Source: Sipunculus nudus (Eukaryota > Annelida > Sipuncula > Golfingiida > Sipunculidae). From it: 64,000 nt of DNA. Under the pieces are notes generated by a model. The model was not told the origin of the DNA, ran no database searches, and saw nothing but the letters and a program-made list of their open reading frames with translations. A program made the translations under genes and the position numbers. Positions 12,101 through 24,535 of the stretch are shown here, piece by piece. The stretch spans positions 73,670,401 to 73,734,400 of the forward strand of contig CM049315.1 in the NCBI GenBank assembly GCA_026874595.1, given 5' to 3'. Position 1 is the first letter of the stretch; the number at the start of each line of letters is the position of its first letter.

Positions 12101-12558
12101 TCTGTTTTAAGTCTGGGGTCTTCAAGAAATACCCTCGGTCACTGACAATATCGTTGATCCTCTTGCAGGTGTTCTTCGGACTTTATACAGACTTTATACG
12201 AAGTGTCTTGCTTGATGGCCCACTCATCATCAGCGCATACATCAGGCGATCGCCCTTTACGCATAAGCACCCAATTTCTAACATAGAAACAAATTGGGTT
12301 TTGTGACAGTCCATCTTTAGAAACTGCCCTGGGAAACAAACATGAAATATCAGGGGCCTTATGCTGTTCCGCGATAAGTTCTGACCTTGAAAATGCTGCA
12401 TCCTGTACGGGCGAGTAGTTAGACGAGCCATTAGTGGCTCCCAGAGTGTAATTATCTGGACCATTATCCTCTATGTGTTTTTCTTGGCCACAAATCTAGT
12501 TACGCCACATGAAGGATACAAACCAGGAATTTCCTTATTTTCAGGATCAGTGCCTTGA

Positions 12559-12867
12559 TCAAGTGACGGCTTTTCTGTCACTATTGGTACAGGCTGTTAT
12601 TTTTTCACCTGCAACATCATTGCCTAGTAGCGACTGAATTCCCTTAAAGGGTAATGTAGTTCTAATGCCCTCAGTCATATTCCTAGAAATCAGATCTGAC
12701 TTTAAATTTACACTGTGAAGCGGAACTGAAGTGTGCTTTTCTGAAAACACACCATTTACAAGTGCATGTGCACCAGTAAAAGACTTATTAGAAAATGTGT
12801 TTGCTAACACGAGAGTTTGGCCTGAACCGGTGTCCCTCAAAATTCTTATAGGGGTATGTTTTAACAT
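12559..12867 (-). pseudogene. Retropepsin domain of the left Gmr1-like copy
   Basis: About 100 codons are open from 12867 down to 12559. The domain begins IRILRDTGSGQTLVL, with the aspartic-protease motif Asp-Thr-Gly intact. The downstream part (HTSVPLHSVNLKSDLISRN) aligns residue for residue with 53079-53678 in the right copy, where the Gly of the motif is a Tyr. The role in a live element would be maturation of Gag-Pol. Both flanking reading frames are broken, so this is a remnant. Confidence 0.75.
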
Positions 12868-13194
12868 CTGCGTTAATGCAGCGCTTAAATTCTACAAGCA
12901 AAATCAACTGGCGCAAATATTCATAATCTTTCATAACATTTCTAGAACTACACCAGCGATCGAACAACTGCTGTCTAGTCCTAGCAAATTCTACATAGGT
13001 CAGATATTTGCGCTTTTCCTAATGTCTGAATCTCTGGCGGTAAGCCTCCAGAACTAACTCATAACCTTTTAGGATTAACCGTTTAACCTGGTCATAGTCA
13101 GCAGCGGCTTCTACTGAAAGCTCTGTATAAATTTTTCTGGCCTTGCCTGTCAATACACTATGTAATAGCCTAGTCCAATTTTCCCTAGGCCATT

Positions 13195-13660
13195 TTAAAT
13201 TTCAGCTACCTTCTCAAAGTATAAGGAACATTTATCAACTTCTTTTTCTTGAAAAGGTGGGACAAGTCTAATGTGTTTAGTATCATCAAAACTGTGAGTT
13301 GGGGTAGCATGGAGACCATATTTTAATTGAAGTCTTTCTAATCCCAGTCGTTCTTCCTTCCCTTCTCTTTGTTTTTCTAATTCTAATTCTTTTAATGCTA
13401 GCTCATGTTGCATTTCTAACTTTTTAATTGTAACTGCATAGCAAGGCTGTCATTTTTTATGTTTCCACTTCACTCTCTTCAATTGAACCTTTGCTAACCG
13501 GACCTTGCATGATCTTAGCAATGGTATCAGGCTTTCTGAAAGCTTTTTTCACACCAAACCCTAAGTGTTGTCCCAAACGAACCAACTGATCTTTTGACAA
13601 CTGTTCAAGTTGATCAGGGTCTGGATCTTCAACAAATGTCTCAGGTTTGAAATCTGCCAT
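13195..13660 (-). pseudogene. Gag N-terminal part of the left Gmr1-like copy
   Basis: 13660-13457 starts MADFKPETFVEDPDPDQLEQ and ends EESEVET. A frame break then leads to 13413-13195, a Glu/Lys/Leu-rich heptad region followed by HIRLVPPFQEKEVDKC and FEKVAE. That last block is the conserved start of the gag core in this family. The right copy has the same two parts at 55319-55116 and 55097-54786. The Gag would form the capsid-like shell. A shift and stops near 13440 make it non-functional. Confidence 0.8.
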
Positions 13661-14238
13661 GTTAAGATGTCAAAACAATAACAAAAAAAAAAACACTGAG
13701 GTAAATCTTGTAAACAATGTATTGTAAACAATGTGTCTTGCTCAAGGCCTAATAAATTTTCAACACTATTAAGCCTCCCGGACAAGCACGTAACAAAATT
13801 TATGCTCGTCACGATTACGTGATCTGTTATTATTAGGTTCCGTAACAAGAAATTAATAAAAAAAAATTCTATAATATATAACCAATATTGCGAGCAGGTT
13901 TAGGGGAAATGAAGCACACCTGAAGGTTGTTGTTACGATCTGTAAAGCGTCCTCTATATTGGTGCCATGGACACTAGCAATGGTCGACGGCGAAACATTA
14001 AAAGCGCCCCCCCCCCCGACTCCATGCGTCACGAGGAAGGGTTGTTTGGTCTGTGGTTCATACTGAACGGTGATTTGATTTATGGTGAAACTTTCATTGA
14101 CACCAACATACTTCAAGTTATCACTGCTTTGAAGGCCCCTGAAGAGAAATATGTATTTATATTATATATTTTAATCGTACTATAAAACAGTACTATGAAG
14201 CTGGCCTCATTTAATTGTTACATCATGTGGCTGTTCAT

Positions 14239-14362
14239 CATGTATTATTCTTAATTCTTCCCAAGTCGGAACATTGGACACCGTGAGCAGAAAAGTTAAT
14301 CATGTATTATTCTTAATTCTTCCCAAGTCGGAACATTGGACACCGTGAGCAGAAAAGTTAAT
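14239..14362 (+). repeat. 62-bp tandem duplication, left arm only
   Basis: Two identical or nearly identical 62-base units (14239-14300 and 14301-14362) start CATGTATTATTCTTAATTC. The right arm has this segment once (about 42960-43025, minus sense), so the duplication occurred after the arms separated. Confidence 0.9.
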
Positions 14363-15260
14363 CATGTGTACCTTTAAATTTTTGTAACTTTATGGCTCAA
14401 GTCAAATATAATGCACCTGTGGAGACCCTAGATGTAAAACATATAACAATAGATAATTATACAAAGATACACAACATATAAACGTACAACCAAGAATATT
14501 AGGAAGATTTGGCAAGTTGAGCAAAATAAAGATCAGTACTACTCGTTTATACACAAATACCATACGCACAATTTATTTATACCACCAGGCTGTTCACACT
14601 TTTATCTAGAGTAGGACAATACATTGGGATACATGGCATAATAGGCTTGACTAGGCCGAAATCTTGATGTCAAGCAGAATAATTGTAAATTTGATTTCAG
14701 ATATAAGAATTTCAAAAATTTTCTTTTTATACCTCTTAATAGTACTTGCTATATTTTTTTTAATATTTTTTTTCTGGGAATCATAAACATTATTTGACAT
14801 ATTTCATGCCATGAAAAGCTTTAACTCTTGTAGGATAACGTTATTTTTCATATCTTGTAAACCACAAATAAAACATTTAAACAAATTGCCATTTTTGCAC
14901 CTCATAACAGTTTATGAAATATCTTGATTTTTTTTGTACTGTAGAGGATAACAATTATTCGGCAGATTTCATGCTGTGAGGGGCTTATACGAATGATGAA
15001 GGGAAACATGTACAGAAGCGTGTTTGCTTCTTTCCGAGAATTATTATCTGTAATATGAATAAGTCGAAAATACTTCATATCTGAATGTGAAGTTTTTTTT
15101 TTAAATATGTTATTAGAGGTAATTGCCTTAATTTTAATGCTTAGTATGTACACCTGAGGAATTCAATTCTGATTTCGGACTATATGACAGGGCAGCAGCA
15201 CGTTCCACCCGCGGACCCTGGGTGTGTAATCGTCCCTCTTAACTTGCAGAGTGCTCACCC

Positions 15261-15494
15261 TTGGCGGGGGCAGACCATGAAAATCTCACCATCTCGGCTG
15301 AGATTCGAGCTCGGCTATGGGTTCATTCCTCTACCCGTAGACCACAGAAGCTGTTACGTTTTAGGTATACTGATCTATATAAACTTGTTAAAAAATCATG
15401 TGCCATGTTGAACGGGGATCGGTTTACTACTTATGATAGACAAGTAATGAAATGGCTGATACATTTCGAATATCAACTAAATCTGGGACTTTGA
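15261..15494 (+). other. Conserved short open frame in the left arm
   Basis: About 77 codons containing NLTISAEIRARLWVHSS, TRRPQKL and YDRQVMKWLI.FEYQL. The partner arm encodes the same peptide at 42062-41841 (minus) with a short deletion in the middle, and both end two codons after the FEYQL block plus a Leu. The deletion is in phase and the C-terminal end is kept, which is mildly in favour of past coding. I do not recognise the protein. It could be an exon of the element that forms the arm. Confidence 0.4.
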
Positions 15495-18153
15495 AGTGGG
15501 ATGTATAATTTAAGGGATATCCGCAAAGTCAAGTTTTTTTTATAAATTAAGTCTCCTGCCGGAGTTTATGTTAATACCATTCGGCATCCAATGCCAACAG
15601 TAGCCTCAGCTCTGCTGGAAACACGTTAACAGCAATTAACATTACAAATAAATACATTCATTTTTAGTTCCACAACATTCTAGTACAGGGCAATCACTGA
15701 ACTGAATGTTACCTGTATTCCTGGAATACAAATAATTGAAAATCATCAAAATAGTCAGAAGTTAGTGTTAGTTAATTGCAGCACCAGCTTATTTGATTAG
15801 CTGAAAAAGTAGGACTTGTGACCTTTGTTGGAAGACTTTCATACATTTTTGGATTTAAACTCTATCGAAAGACATGTTGGAGTTCTGTCGGTTTGAAATG
15901 TATAAGTTTGAAAGGTAGACATTTTATGGGTGCATTTTGATTGAATTCTTAACAGCAGTAATCTAGTTAAGATATATTTATTAACACAATATCAAACGAG
16001 TGCAAGTCAACGTGGGGTTGAGTAACGTATTTAGTTCTCTTAAATTTAAATAATTTAATTCCATTAAGATAAAATCCAACTATTACTCAATGAATGAAAT
16101 CCAATTATCGTTCGATGTACATAAATCCACAGGCCATGGAAAAGACTTTATTCCAAATGAAACTTGAAAAATACATCTTCAGTTTGAGCAATTTGACCGA
16201 TGCCTAACAGCAGTTCCCTGACATAACACAAAAAAATATCCAGATAATTGCCCTTTGTTTCAAGAAATTATTTGAAATTAAAATTTAAAAATTTCTTTCA
16301 CTAAGGAAATATAGGGTTTGGAAACAAGCGATTGAAAAATAATATAATAAGACCTTACCTACTTAAAGTAGACAAATACATGATCTATCAATCACGCCTC
16401 GGGGTAGACGCTCTAAGTGTTTGTCTGATTATCGTTGTGAATTGGTCATATATATCTCCAAAACTTTATTCATCAGCCAAAGCTCTCATTAACATAGCTG
16501 GCAAAGACACTCCAATCACCATTCAAAAAGCGAGCTCTAAGTAACATATATACTCAGGCTGGCTTATTCAGTCATGAATATGAAATTTCAATATGAAAGA
16601 ACATCGGGTGCACTATTGATCATGATTTTCAGGTTCGGTAGGCGGTTGGAGGCAACTTAGTAAAGGGTAGGCTCTCTGGGTGAAAGACTGTAAAGCCCCG
16701 TTCTATAATATCCACAAACTGCACTGGAGCTTCTAAATACATCAGTGGCGTAGAAATGTGTACAGAAGGGCTTAGATAATGGCCTAACAAACGCTGGATC
16801 AAGGTTAATTTAAGGCAAATTACATGCACATAAATGTTTAAAATATGATCCAAATGAAATAAGTAATATCTTGAAGGCAAGAATTTGTTCAATGTTGAAA
16901 GAACAGTAGGAATGACGAAATGGGAAAAAATAACCTTGTTATCTTACTGAGGCACCAAACAAAACTTAAAAAAAGGGAACGCTTTCCATTCGAATTCCGA
17001 CGATAGTTGACCATGGAGACGAATATCTGAGTGGTCGCGGCCGACTCAAGCAGCCCTTACTGGAAGAGGTGTGTTTCGACTTGAACCTTCTGCAATTGGA
17101 AGGATAAGAAGCTATGTAGGTTTTATTTTGTTGTGGATCACGTTATTTATTCAAGTTAGAGGTTGTCAATATTATAACTTATAATGAACAAGGTGCTTGC
17201 AGTCACCAAGCGATAACTTAGAGGTTCCCTGACGCAGCCAACTGAGCTGAATAAAAAATCTGTGACCATTGTTAAAATACTTTTGCCTAAAGATAAGTTA
17301 TATTTGAGTGCCAAAGCAAAAAGTAACAGAAGAGAAAAAGAAGGAGAAAAAAATATGACCCAGATATTAACGTAAAATTTAACTCATCAACCCCTTTAAG
17401 TCTTCCATAGGGGTGTCTGAAAATTATTTTCACAAGTTAATGAAGGCGAATTAAAATGCATTTTAGTGTTATAGTACAGGGCACCAAGTACCACGTGGTC
17501 ACGTCAAGTCCTGTTCTCTTATTGAATCAGTCGTATTGTAATGTCAGTGATGTGAAATATGGTAAACCACACTAACCATTACCATAAATTTTACTGACCA
17601 TACGAGCTAGTTCACGCCTGAGAACAATGGCCATCGTAAGACGACTTAATGTCATAACTTCTTTCTTCAATTAATTTTCAGGATTCTTAATTCAATGTCA
17701 TTCCTCATACATTATAAAAAAATGCGTATATCGTATTGATGGAGGTGAAGTCAATTAACATAACACAGATCGTGCTCATGCATGGTTTATCATCTGATTT
17801 GAGCGAATGTGAAATTATTGAGCAGTTCTCACAAACTGGGAATTTCAGGACATGTTTAATTCGTTAAAGAGGCTCACACTGGTCTGTTTGTAGTTTTTCA
17901 GATGGTGCCAATCATGAATCACAACCTCTCCTGTAAAAGTGGTGCTTTTTCTATAACTTAGATGACTCATTGGAATCACAACAAATTCTAGGTTCCTTAA
18001 AAACTTACTGCTAATTTTCCGAAGGTAGATATACGTCAGATATAGTAACATACTTGACCATTCAGATTTCGATCCGAATCAGATAATATCAGAGAATAAA
18101 CCAAGAAATAGTAATATTATTTAGGATCGATCAGGGTTACTGTGTTATAATCT

Positions 18154-19795
18154 CATGATTTACTGTTTATTCAGCGAATCAGAATATAAGGTGTAGCTAG
18201 GAATAATGGCACCCCCAATCCCTCCTCACCTCAAAACAATGATAAAAGCCAGAACCTCAGATTTAGTCAGCTCTTCACCAATCTGTAAGGGACACAGCAG
18301 GTGATGTTCTTTTACATATACATGATTAATATGAATATATGGAACAAATTTGACGTATACTTGTGTAATGCTCGCTCTACAAAAATGCTTATAAATTACA
18401 TTTTCCCAATATTATTCTTAAGACGACATAATGAACTGGAGATACAGGTTGACATACTGTTACACCTGATTACCAGAGAAGCCCTATTCCCCTAAGGAGG
18501 AATATGAGCAAATTTTTAGAGATATGTATGGAATGTCTTTCAAACTTATTTAAGAGGCAGGACATAGATACGAATATAGCGAGTAGTATGGTCAGCTGTT
18601 TGGAAGAGAAAGGTTTCTTTACAAGGGTTTAAACTTCATTTCCTGAAAGCTCTTTGTCCGGGCAGGTAAAAGACACACTGTTATCAATTTAGACCCGGTT
18701 AACAAAGCTCAAACGATCAAAAGCTGGGAAATCATATGATTTTTCACCATCATAATTTTTCTAAAAGTACTGCCGAGCACAAAATATCATGGTGTCTCGC
18801 TGCAATCGTAGAAAGCATAAAATTGATACATGTCTTGGGAAACGAGGCAAAATGGGAGAATTATAAAAAAACGGTAAAAGTTACCCATGTCCAAATGTAG
18901 AAGGATACGTTGTTGATAATACACCAGGAACAAAAATGTAGTACTACCAATATTTTTCCTCTTGTAGGTGAAGCACAGATTGTTGACATAATTGCAGATG
19001 GCATAACCTATCCGGGCCTTTTGATATATCGGAGGTATTGTTCCCAATACCTCAAGACCAAAAACGGGTATATCCATGTCGCCCTAGCAAGATTATCAAG
19101 ATAAATAACATAAGAAAAGAAATTCATATTTGAAGGAATCAAATTACCGTTATTACATCTTGGCTAAAATCATAATTATATTACACTTATTACATGTTTA
19201 TAACTGAGTACCAGGGAAACAATGCAGCCCTTTGCTTTTCAGTACATTCCATTGCCAGTTGCATTTCGTCACGTCAGGCTAGTCAATAGCTTTTGACTCA
19301 ATGAGGTAAGTCAAAATGACCACTGAACTGTGGTGGTGTATTTTCCTGTCAATTAATACCAGGAAGTAAAACCTCCAATTGTCAATCTCCATGATTGAAC
19401 TTCAATTCAAACCATTATGGAACGTAACAGTGAAAATAAAGAACCTAAACACAGCAGATAAACCAACCAGTGAAAATATGAGGGCAATCACATTCATCAC
19501 ACTAATGGTGGTCCGACTACAGCGCTGCAGGTGGCTGATAAGGAACTACAGTAAACATGGCAGCCACTCAAATGATCTATCTAACTCAGAGGCAGCTTAT
19601 TAGAAGTTTGAATGGTAAAGTTGTTTAAAAGATAAAGATATACAGGCTCCGTCACTATCTCCAAGACAATGACATGTAATGTACTATGAAAATGTTTAAA
19701 TGTTATAAAGAACATGTTTCATTATTTTGTCTTTAAATATCCCCCAAACAACACGGGTGTTTATTTATTGCAAATATAGTATGTTTTATAATGGC
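18154..19795. other. No recognised gene or repeat
   Basis: This is the start of the unique spacer between the two arms. Short frames occur at 18301-18495, 18787-19104 and 19379-19603 on both strands, none with recognisable features. Nothing else was seen. Confidence 0.4.
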
Positions 19796-19799
19796 TACA

Positions 19800-20260
19800 T
19801 CGCCGAAAAGATTTACCGAGTATCGGTAGTACGGTGGAACCCCGCCGTACGACCACCCCACAATCGCGTCCACCCGACAATTACAACCTCTTTTCTTGGT
19901 CCCGATATTTTTTAGTTTATTTATGTTTATAAATGACTCAAAATTACGACCAGACCAAATGGAAGATAAGCGATGGAAGTCTAACCTTGAGCATAGACGG
20001 CTAGCATTAAAACAGGGATACGAATTAACTAGAAAGCCCCGGGGTGTATTGTGGTATAAAAGGCATATTTCGGATTACAACATAAGACGTAAGCCGCTAC
20101 AAAGAACTGGCTGGAAGCTTAAGAGAATTATTCACGAGGAGGATATGAAAGGGTTTCCATCAAATACCTGTTGTTCTAGCAAAAGTTGTATCGCAAGGAA
20201 ATTTACTTTTGATCAGCCCTGTACGTGAATGTGTACGTGCAGCAGAAGCTTAGTCCGAAG

Positions 20261-20317
<57 letters not shown>

Positions 20318-21360
20318 CATACACACATACATATATATATATATATGTGTGTATATATATATCTGTGGTGGGAATTCACAAATAAATATCAACAGATCTC
20401 AGATTTGTAAAGGTCTGTTAGTGCACCTAAGTCAAGGGATCCTCTTAAAGTGATGTTCAAAAGATGGAGAGAGTTATGTCATTTACGCTGCAACTACATT
20501 CCTTGGATACATTTCCTAGTAAACAGCCCTATACTAGATTTTATAAAACTACTTTTTACATTTTTAAAGATTTATTTATTTTTCATTTTAATTTCAAAAA
20601 GAATCCTTCATGTTCCAGTTTATCTGCAGCATTTTTCAAAATCAATTTTTTATAGTAACACCTAGAACGGTTCTCTTGTAAAGTGAGTCGATAGACCTAC
20701 AGGACGTAAGCACCAGAGAAGCCAAGAAAATAAAACCTGGCCATGTATTACGGAATACTTCTCCACTGCATCATAGACCTGTGAATGTATATGAACATTT
20801 TAAATCAGAAATTTAAAAAAATCTGTATTAAACTGCTCCTGAATTTAGAGATACCAAACAGCTATAAAGTTTTATTGTATATACCACTTATCTGGTTGTA
20901 CATGTTTTAAACAGTTGAGTCTGTTGTATTACCAGCGTAGGAGAAATCTTATATTGTGATTGGTGCTATATATGAATTATACTCTATGCCTACCCGCTCC
21001 GCTCAGAGGTGTCAATTTTTTCTCTTCAAAGGTGTTGGGTGACTCGCAGGCGTTTTTTTATTAACACACACACACGTACATACCTTTTATTGTCTGTGTG
21101 ACACGGTTCATCTATAAATAATTAAGGATAAGGTCTTAAATAAGAAGGTAATATGTTTCCAGTAATCACGGTTTTGAGACAAAATATTTCAAAGGAAACT
21201 CACAAAAGGAACGAAAGTCTGTTATTGTAAAAATTAATATATTCCATTTCCAATATAAAATAATTATACTCTTAGTATCATTGGGATGAATCCCTCCTTG
21301 CTTGATGCGGAGGGGGATATATACCCCCCCCCCCCTCCCCCGCCGTATTGACGTTCCTCT
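19800..21360 (+). repeat. Family A repeat, copy 1
   Basis: Direct copy of 22110-24230. Shared marks in order are GAGTATCGGTAG, GATAAGCG.TGGAAG, CCGGGGTGTATTGTGGT, ACAACATAAGA, GGTGGG.A.TCACAAATAAATAT, GAGTCGATAGACCTACAGG, GTTGGGTGACTCGCAGGC, GGTCTTAAATAAGAAGGTA and GGAGGGGGATATA before a poly-C run. This copy has a (TA)n tract at 20262-20360 that copy 2 lacks. A 110-codon basic open frame (19896-20228) is interrupted by stops in copy 2, so it is not supported as a gene. Confidence 0.8.
20262..20360. repeat. (TA)n-rich microsatellite
   Basis: About 50 bases of uninterrupted alternating TA are followed by shorter TA and CA blocks. The Tyr-Ile open frames here are simple translations of the tract. 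Confidence 0.95.
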
Positions 21361-21399
21361 ACCTGACTGCCTGTAAAAAAAATTAATTCCTCAGGATTT

Positions 21400-21765
21400 A
21401 TTGGAAAATATTGAAAAACAACACCCTTATGAAAAAGGTAAAGTTAGGGGTGGTTAACCTGATTAAACTGGCGATGTCAGGTTTATCCGACGTAACACTT
21501 TGACTTCCCGGTCTTATGGGCCTTTTCTTTCTTGTAACTACAAACCATGCAGTCATATCAGGCGCTTGAAGGTTATTCCTTCTACATTTGCTTGCCGCCT
21601 CTGACCAGAACCAATTTACTCCTGGGTCGAGAGAGCGCACCCTTGTGATCAAGACTTTGGCTAGGAGACTTAGCGCAGACGGTGATCAGAACTGGACGCG
21701 AACCCACAACCTTGCGTTCACAAATACGCACCCTAACCATTACGCCACTACGCTCATTATTATAT
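21400..21765 (-). mobile_element. tRNA-derived SINE
   Basis: On the minus strand the 5' end near 21760 reads GTAGTGGCGTAATGGTTAGG, a classic RNA polymerase III A-box. It is followed about 35 bases later by GTGGGTTCGCGTCC, a B-box, near 21710-21695. About 300 bases of body follow down to about 21400. The head resembles a tRNA D arm and T arm with proper spacing, but the anticodon region is not tRNA-like, so it is a SINE and not a tRNA gene. It sits directly after family A copy 1. Confidence 0.7.
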
Positions 21766-22109
21766 TGATCAGCATCATCTATTTATATGCTGCTCACAGA
21801 ACACTCTGCTTGTTTCGGCCGAGTGTCCTACAATACGGAGGCAAAAAGGCTTATTCAGTCTGTCGTATTAAATTCAAAATCAATTACTAGTAATCCGCTC
21901 TTTGCTTTTCAATGGAGACACCTGCTTTGTAATTTAACAAAATTGGTGGTCGGTCACATGCCCTGTTGATAGAATAGGAGAGGTTTTAATTTTACACTCT
22001 AGCAACATTATTTGAGTATGGGGCGATGCAGCGATTGTAAAATATATCATATTTGCAATGAGTAAACACCTGTGTTGATCGGGGAATATTTATAGAAAAC
22101 ATAATGAAA

Positions 22110-24535
22110 CTCCAAAAGATTAATCGAGTATCGGTAGCAATTGAAGGCCCGCTTAGATCATGAGGTCCTGATTAACAGGGTGTGACATTTTAGACTGAAA
22201 TCCAGGAAAATATTAAGAGAAAAAAAGAAAAGAAAGTATAAATAAAAATTGTACATGGCTGAAAAATCAATATTTTCAAATCAATATTTTCATTTTATAT
22301 TCACTATATAGATAAAGCCGTCTCGTATTCGAATACGATTTGTGTTAAATCTTAGATTTTTTTAATCATTTCCTTCGTTACTATTTCCTGACATAATATT
22401 ATATGCCGGTAATGGGTGTCTAGAATATGTTGTAAATAAAAGAACATATTGGTGATATGTACATAATTTTGATGTGAGAATTATTTTCATATTTTGAAAA
22501 CACAGCTTAAGAGCTGAATAAGAGAAATATCATATGTGTTATATGCAGATTCGGAGATGGGGAAGGCCTACATTCCAGCATGTGGCATTTGTTTCTCACG
22601 AAACCATACTCTCAAAATCAGTGTTCTTTGAGAAAATGTTATATTAATATCATTAGAAGCAAGAGAGTGTAGATTTATTATCTGCAGAACTGCACTGTAA
22701 TCCTGACAACAATGTATAATGCACTGATGTGTTTTTCATCTGCTTGGTCAAAGCCCTGTCAGAACAAAGACTACCATACATAAAACCCTTACTACACATA
22801 AGTGCACAGAAGTTATCCCACAAGAAAAGCATCTTAAACGGACCTAAGGAAAGATAAGCGTTGGAAGCGTAACCTTGAGCATAGAAGGCGACCATTAAAA
22901 CAGTGATTAGACTTAATTAGGAAGCACCGGGGTGTATTGTGGTCGTGGCATGTAAGGCATATATTGGATTACAACATAAGAGACATACAAGCCGCTACAA
23001 AGAACTAGCTGGAAGCTGAAGTGAAATATTCAAAAAATGATATGAGAATCATAACAATGGTTTCTATCCTATACCTTTTGTTCTAGCAAAGATGTATCAC
23101 AAGGAAATTAACTTTTGATTAGCCCTGTATGTGAATTTGTACGTGCCGCAGGAGCTAAGTTCGCTTTTGATATAAAACAATATATGTATCTTTGGTGGGG
23201 AGTCACAAATAAATATTATATATGGTTAAAGGTAAAAAAGAGGCCAAGGGATCACCTTGTGTTGGTGTTTAAGAAATTGAGAGAGATTGTCATTTACGCT
23301 GCATCTACAATCTTTGGAATACATTTCCTAGTAGCGTAAAAAAACGGACCCACTAGATTTTAAAAGCCACATTAAAACTTTTCAAAGATTTGTTTTCATT
23401 TTAAATTTAATTTAATTTAAGAAATCTCCTTGTTCCAGTTTGTTTGCAGCATTTTTCAAGATCAATATTTTTATAGTAACAACTTGAACGGTTCTGTGTA
23501 TTATTTCTGGTAAAGTGAGTCGATAGACCTACAGGACGTAAGCACTGGAGAAGCCAAGAAAATAAAACCTGGCCATGTAGTACGGAACAACTCTACACTG
23601 CATCATAGACCTGTGGATGTATATGAACATTTTAAATCGAAATTGAGAACAATCTATATTAAAACTGCTCTTGAATTTAGAGGATCCTAACAGTAATACT
23701 GTGTTACTGTATATACCACTTGTTTGTGCATGTGTACATGTTTTAAACAGTTGAGTCTGTTTTATTACCAGCCCAGCAGAAATTTTATATTGAGACTGGC
23801 GTTATATAAAAATTATCATATCTGCCTACCTGCCTTTCGGCGTCAATTTTCCATCAAGGATGTTGGGTGACTCGCAGGCACGTTTTTACACACACACACA
23901 CATACATACCTTTTATTGCCTGTGTAAAACGGTTCATATTTACTATAATAAAGTATAAGGTCTTAAATAAGAAGGTATGATCTTTCCAGTAAACACGGTT
24001 TAGATATATTATATCTCAGAGCAAACTCAGAAATGGAACCAAAGTCTTCTATTCTAATTATTAAGATCTTTCATTTCAATTAAAAAATATTAAACTCTCA
24101 GTACCATGGGGATGACTTAATTGACCATCCCACCTTGTTAAAAAGTGGAGGGGGATATACACCCCCCCCCCCCCCCACCCCCACCCCCCACCGGCACTAT
24201 TAACGCCCTGTACCTACCGTTCTGTCCGCCTGTCTGACCGACCGACCGATGTGAATGAACAAAGCAGAAACTGATATTTTTCTGACACATTTTCCATTTC
24301 TAATCATTTTCTCTCTCTCTCCGATTCGTATGTATGAAAATATATGTGTGCAGAATACAGAAAAAAAGGGAAAGGATATATATACATATTTATATATTCA
24401 TCTGTGTATCCATCCAAAAATCCATCCATCCATCATTCCAACCATACATCCATCCATTCACTCATTCACCCAATCATACATCCATCCATCCGTCCATGAG
24501 TATTGTAGATGTCAAACCAAAAAAAAAAAATTTGT
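22110..24535 (+). repeat. Family A repeat, copy 2
   Basis: Matches copy 1 from the GAGTATCGGTAG block (22113-22136) and again, after about 600 bases of unmatched sequence, from 22835 to 24200. It then continues into a (CATC)n tract and a TGTAGATGTCAAAC tail that copy 3 at 49960-50625 also has in reverse complement. The two copies are about 2.3-2.9 kb apart in the same orientation. Confidence 0.8.
24395..24500. repeat. (CATC)n imperfect microsatellite
   Basis: Tetranucleotide CATC/CATT tract. The same tract occurs as GATG in the reverse copy at 50041-50110, which shows that it belongs to family A and is not an independent microsatellite. Confidence 0.9.

Larger units (their letters stand above)
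12139..13846 (-). mobile_element. Truncated Gmr1-like LTR retrotransposon, left copy
   Basis: On the minus strand the order is gag, protease, then the start of the integrase region. Gag starts at 13660. The protease lies near 12840. The integrase-proximal linker (LMRKGRSPDV.ADDEWAIKQ) ends near 12205. Everything downstream (integrase core, RT, RNase H) is missing. The flanks carry LTR pieces in the opposite orientation: a 22-base piece at 12177-12198 shared with 50950-50971, and a 48-base LTR 3' end ending GTAACA at 13799-13846 (+). It therefore looks like a rearranged internal region inside an LTR framework, not a simple truncation. Confidence 0.75.
13880..18153 (+). repeat. Left arm of a 4.25-kb inverted duplication
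   Basis: The whole stretch aligns, in reverse complement and without rearrangement, with 39137-43388. At the outer edge both copies share GCGAGCAGGTTTAGG and AAGCACACCTGAAGG. At the inner edge both share TCATTCAGATTTCGA.C and ATTTAGGATCGATCAG. Identity by eye is about 88-92 percent with many small indels, so this is an old duplication or two copies of one element. It carries short conserved open frames (13967-14185, 15261-15494, 18051-17845) but no domain that I recognise. No terminal inverted repeat or target duplication was found at its edges. Confidence 0.85.

Noticed and set aside
11872-12306. 144-codon open frame with hydrophobic stretches
   Set aside because: Its 3' third is the antisense of retrotransposon sequence and there is no start or splice support.
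19896-20228. 110-codon basic open frame
   Set aside because: The same sequence in family A copy 2 has stops and shifts, and no domain is recognised.
21690-21765. Functional tRNA gene
   Set aside because: It is followed by a SINE body and has no closing acceptor stem.
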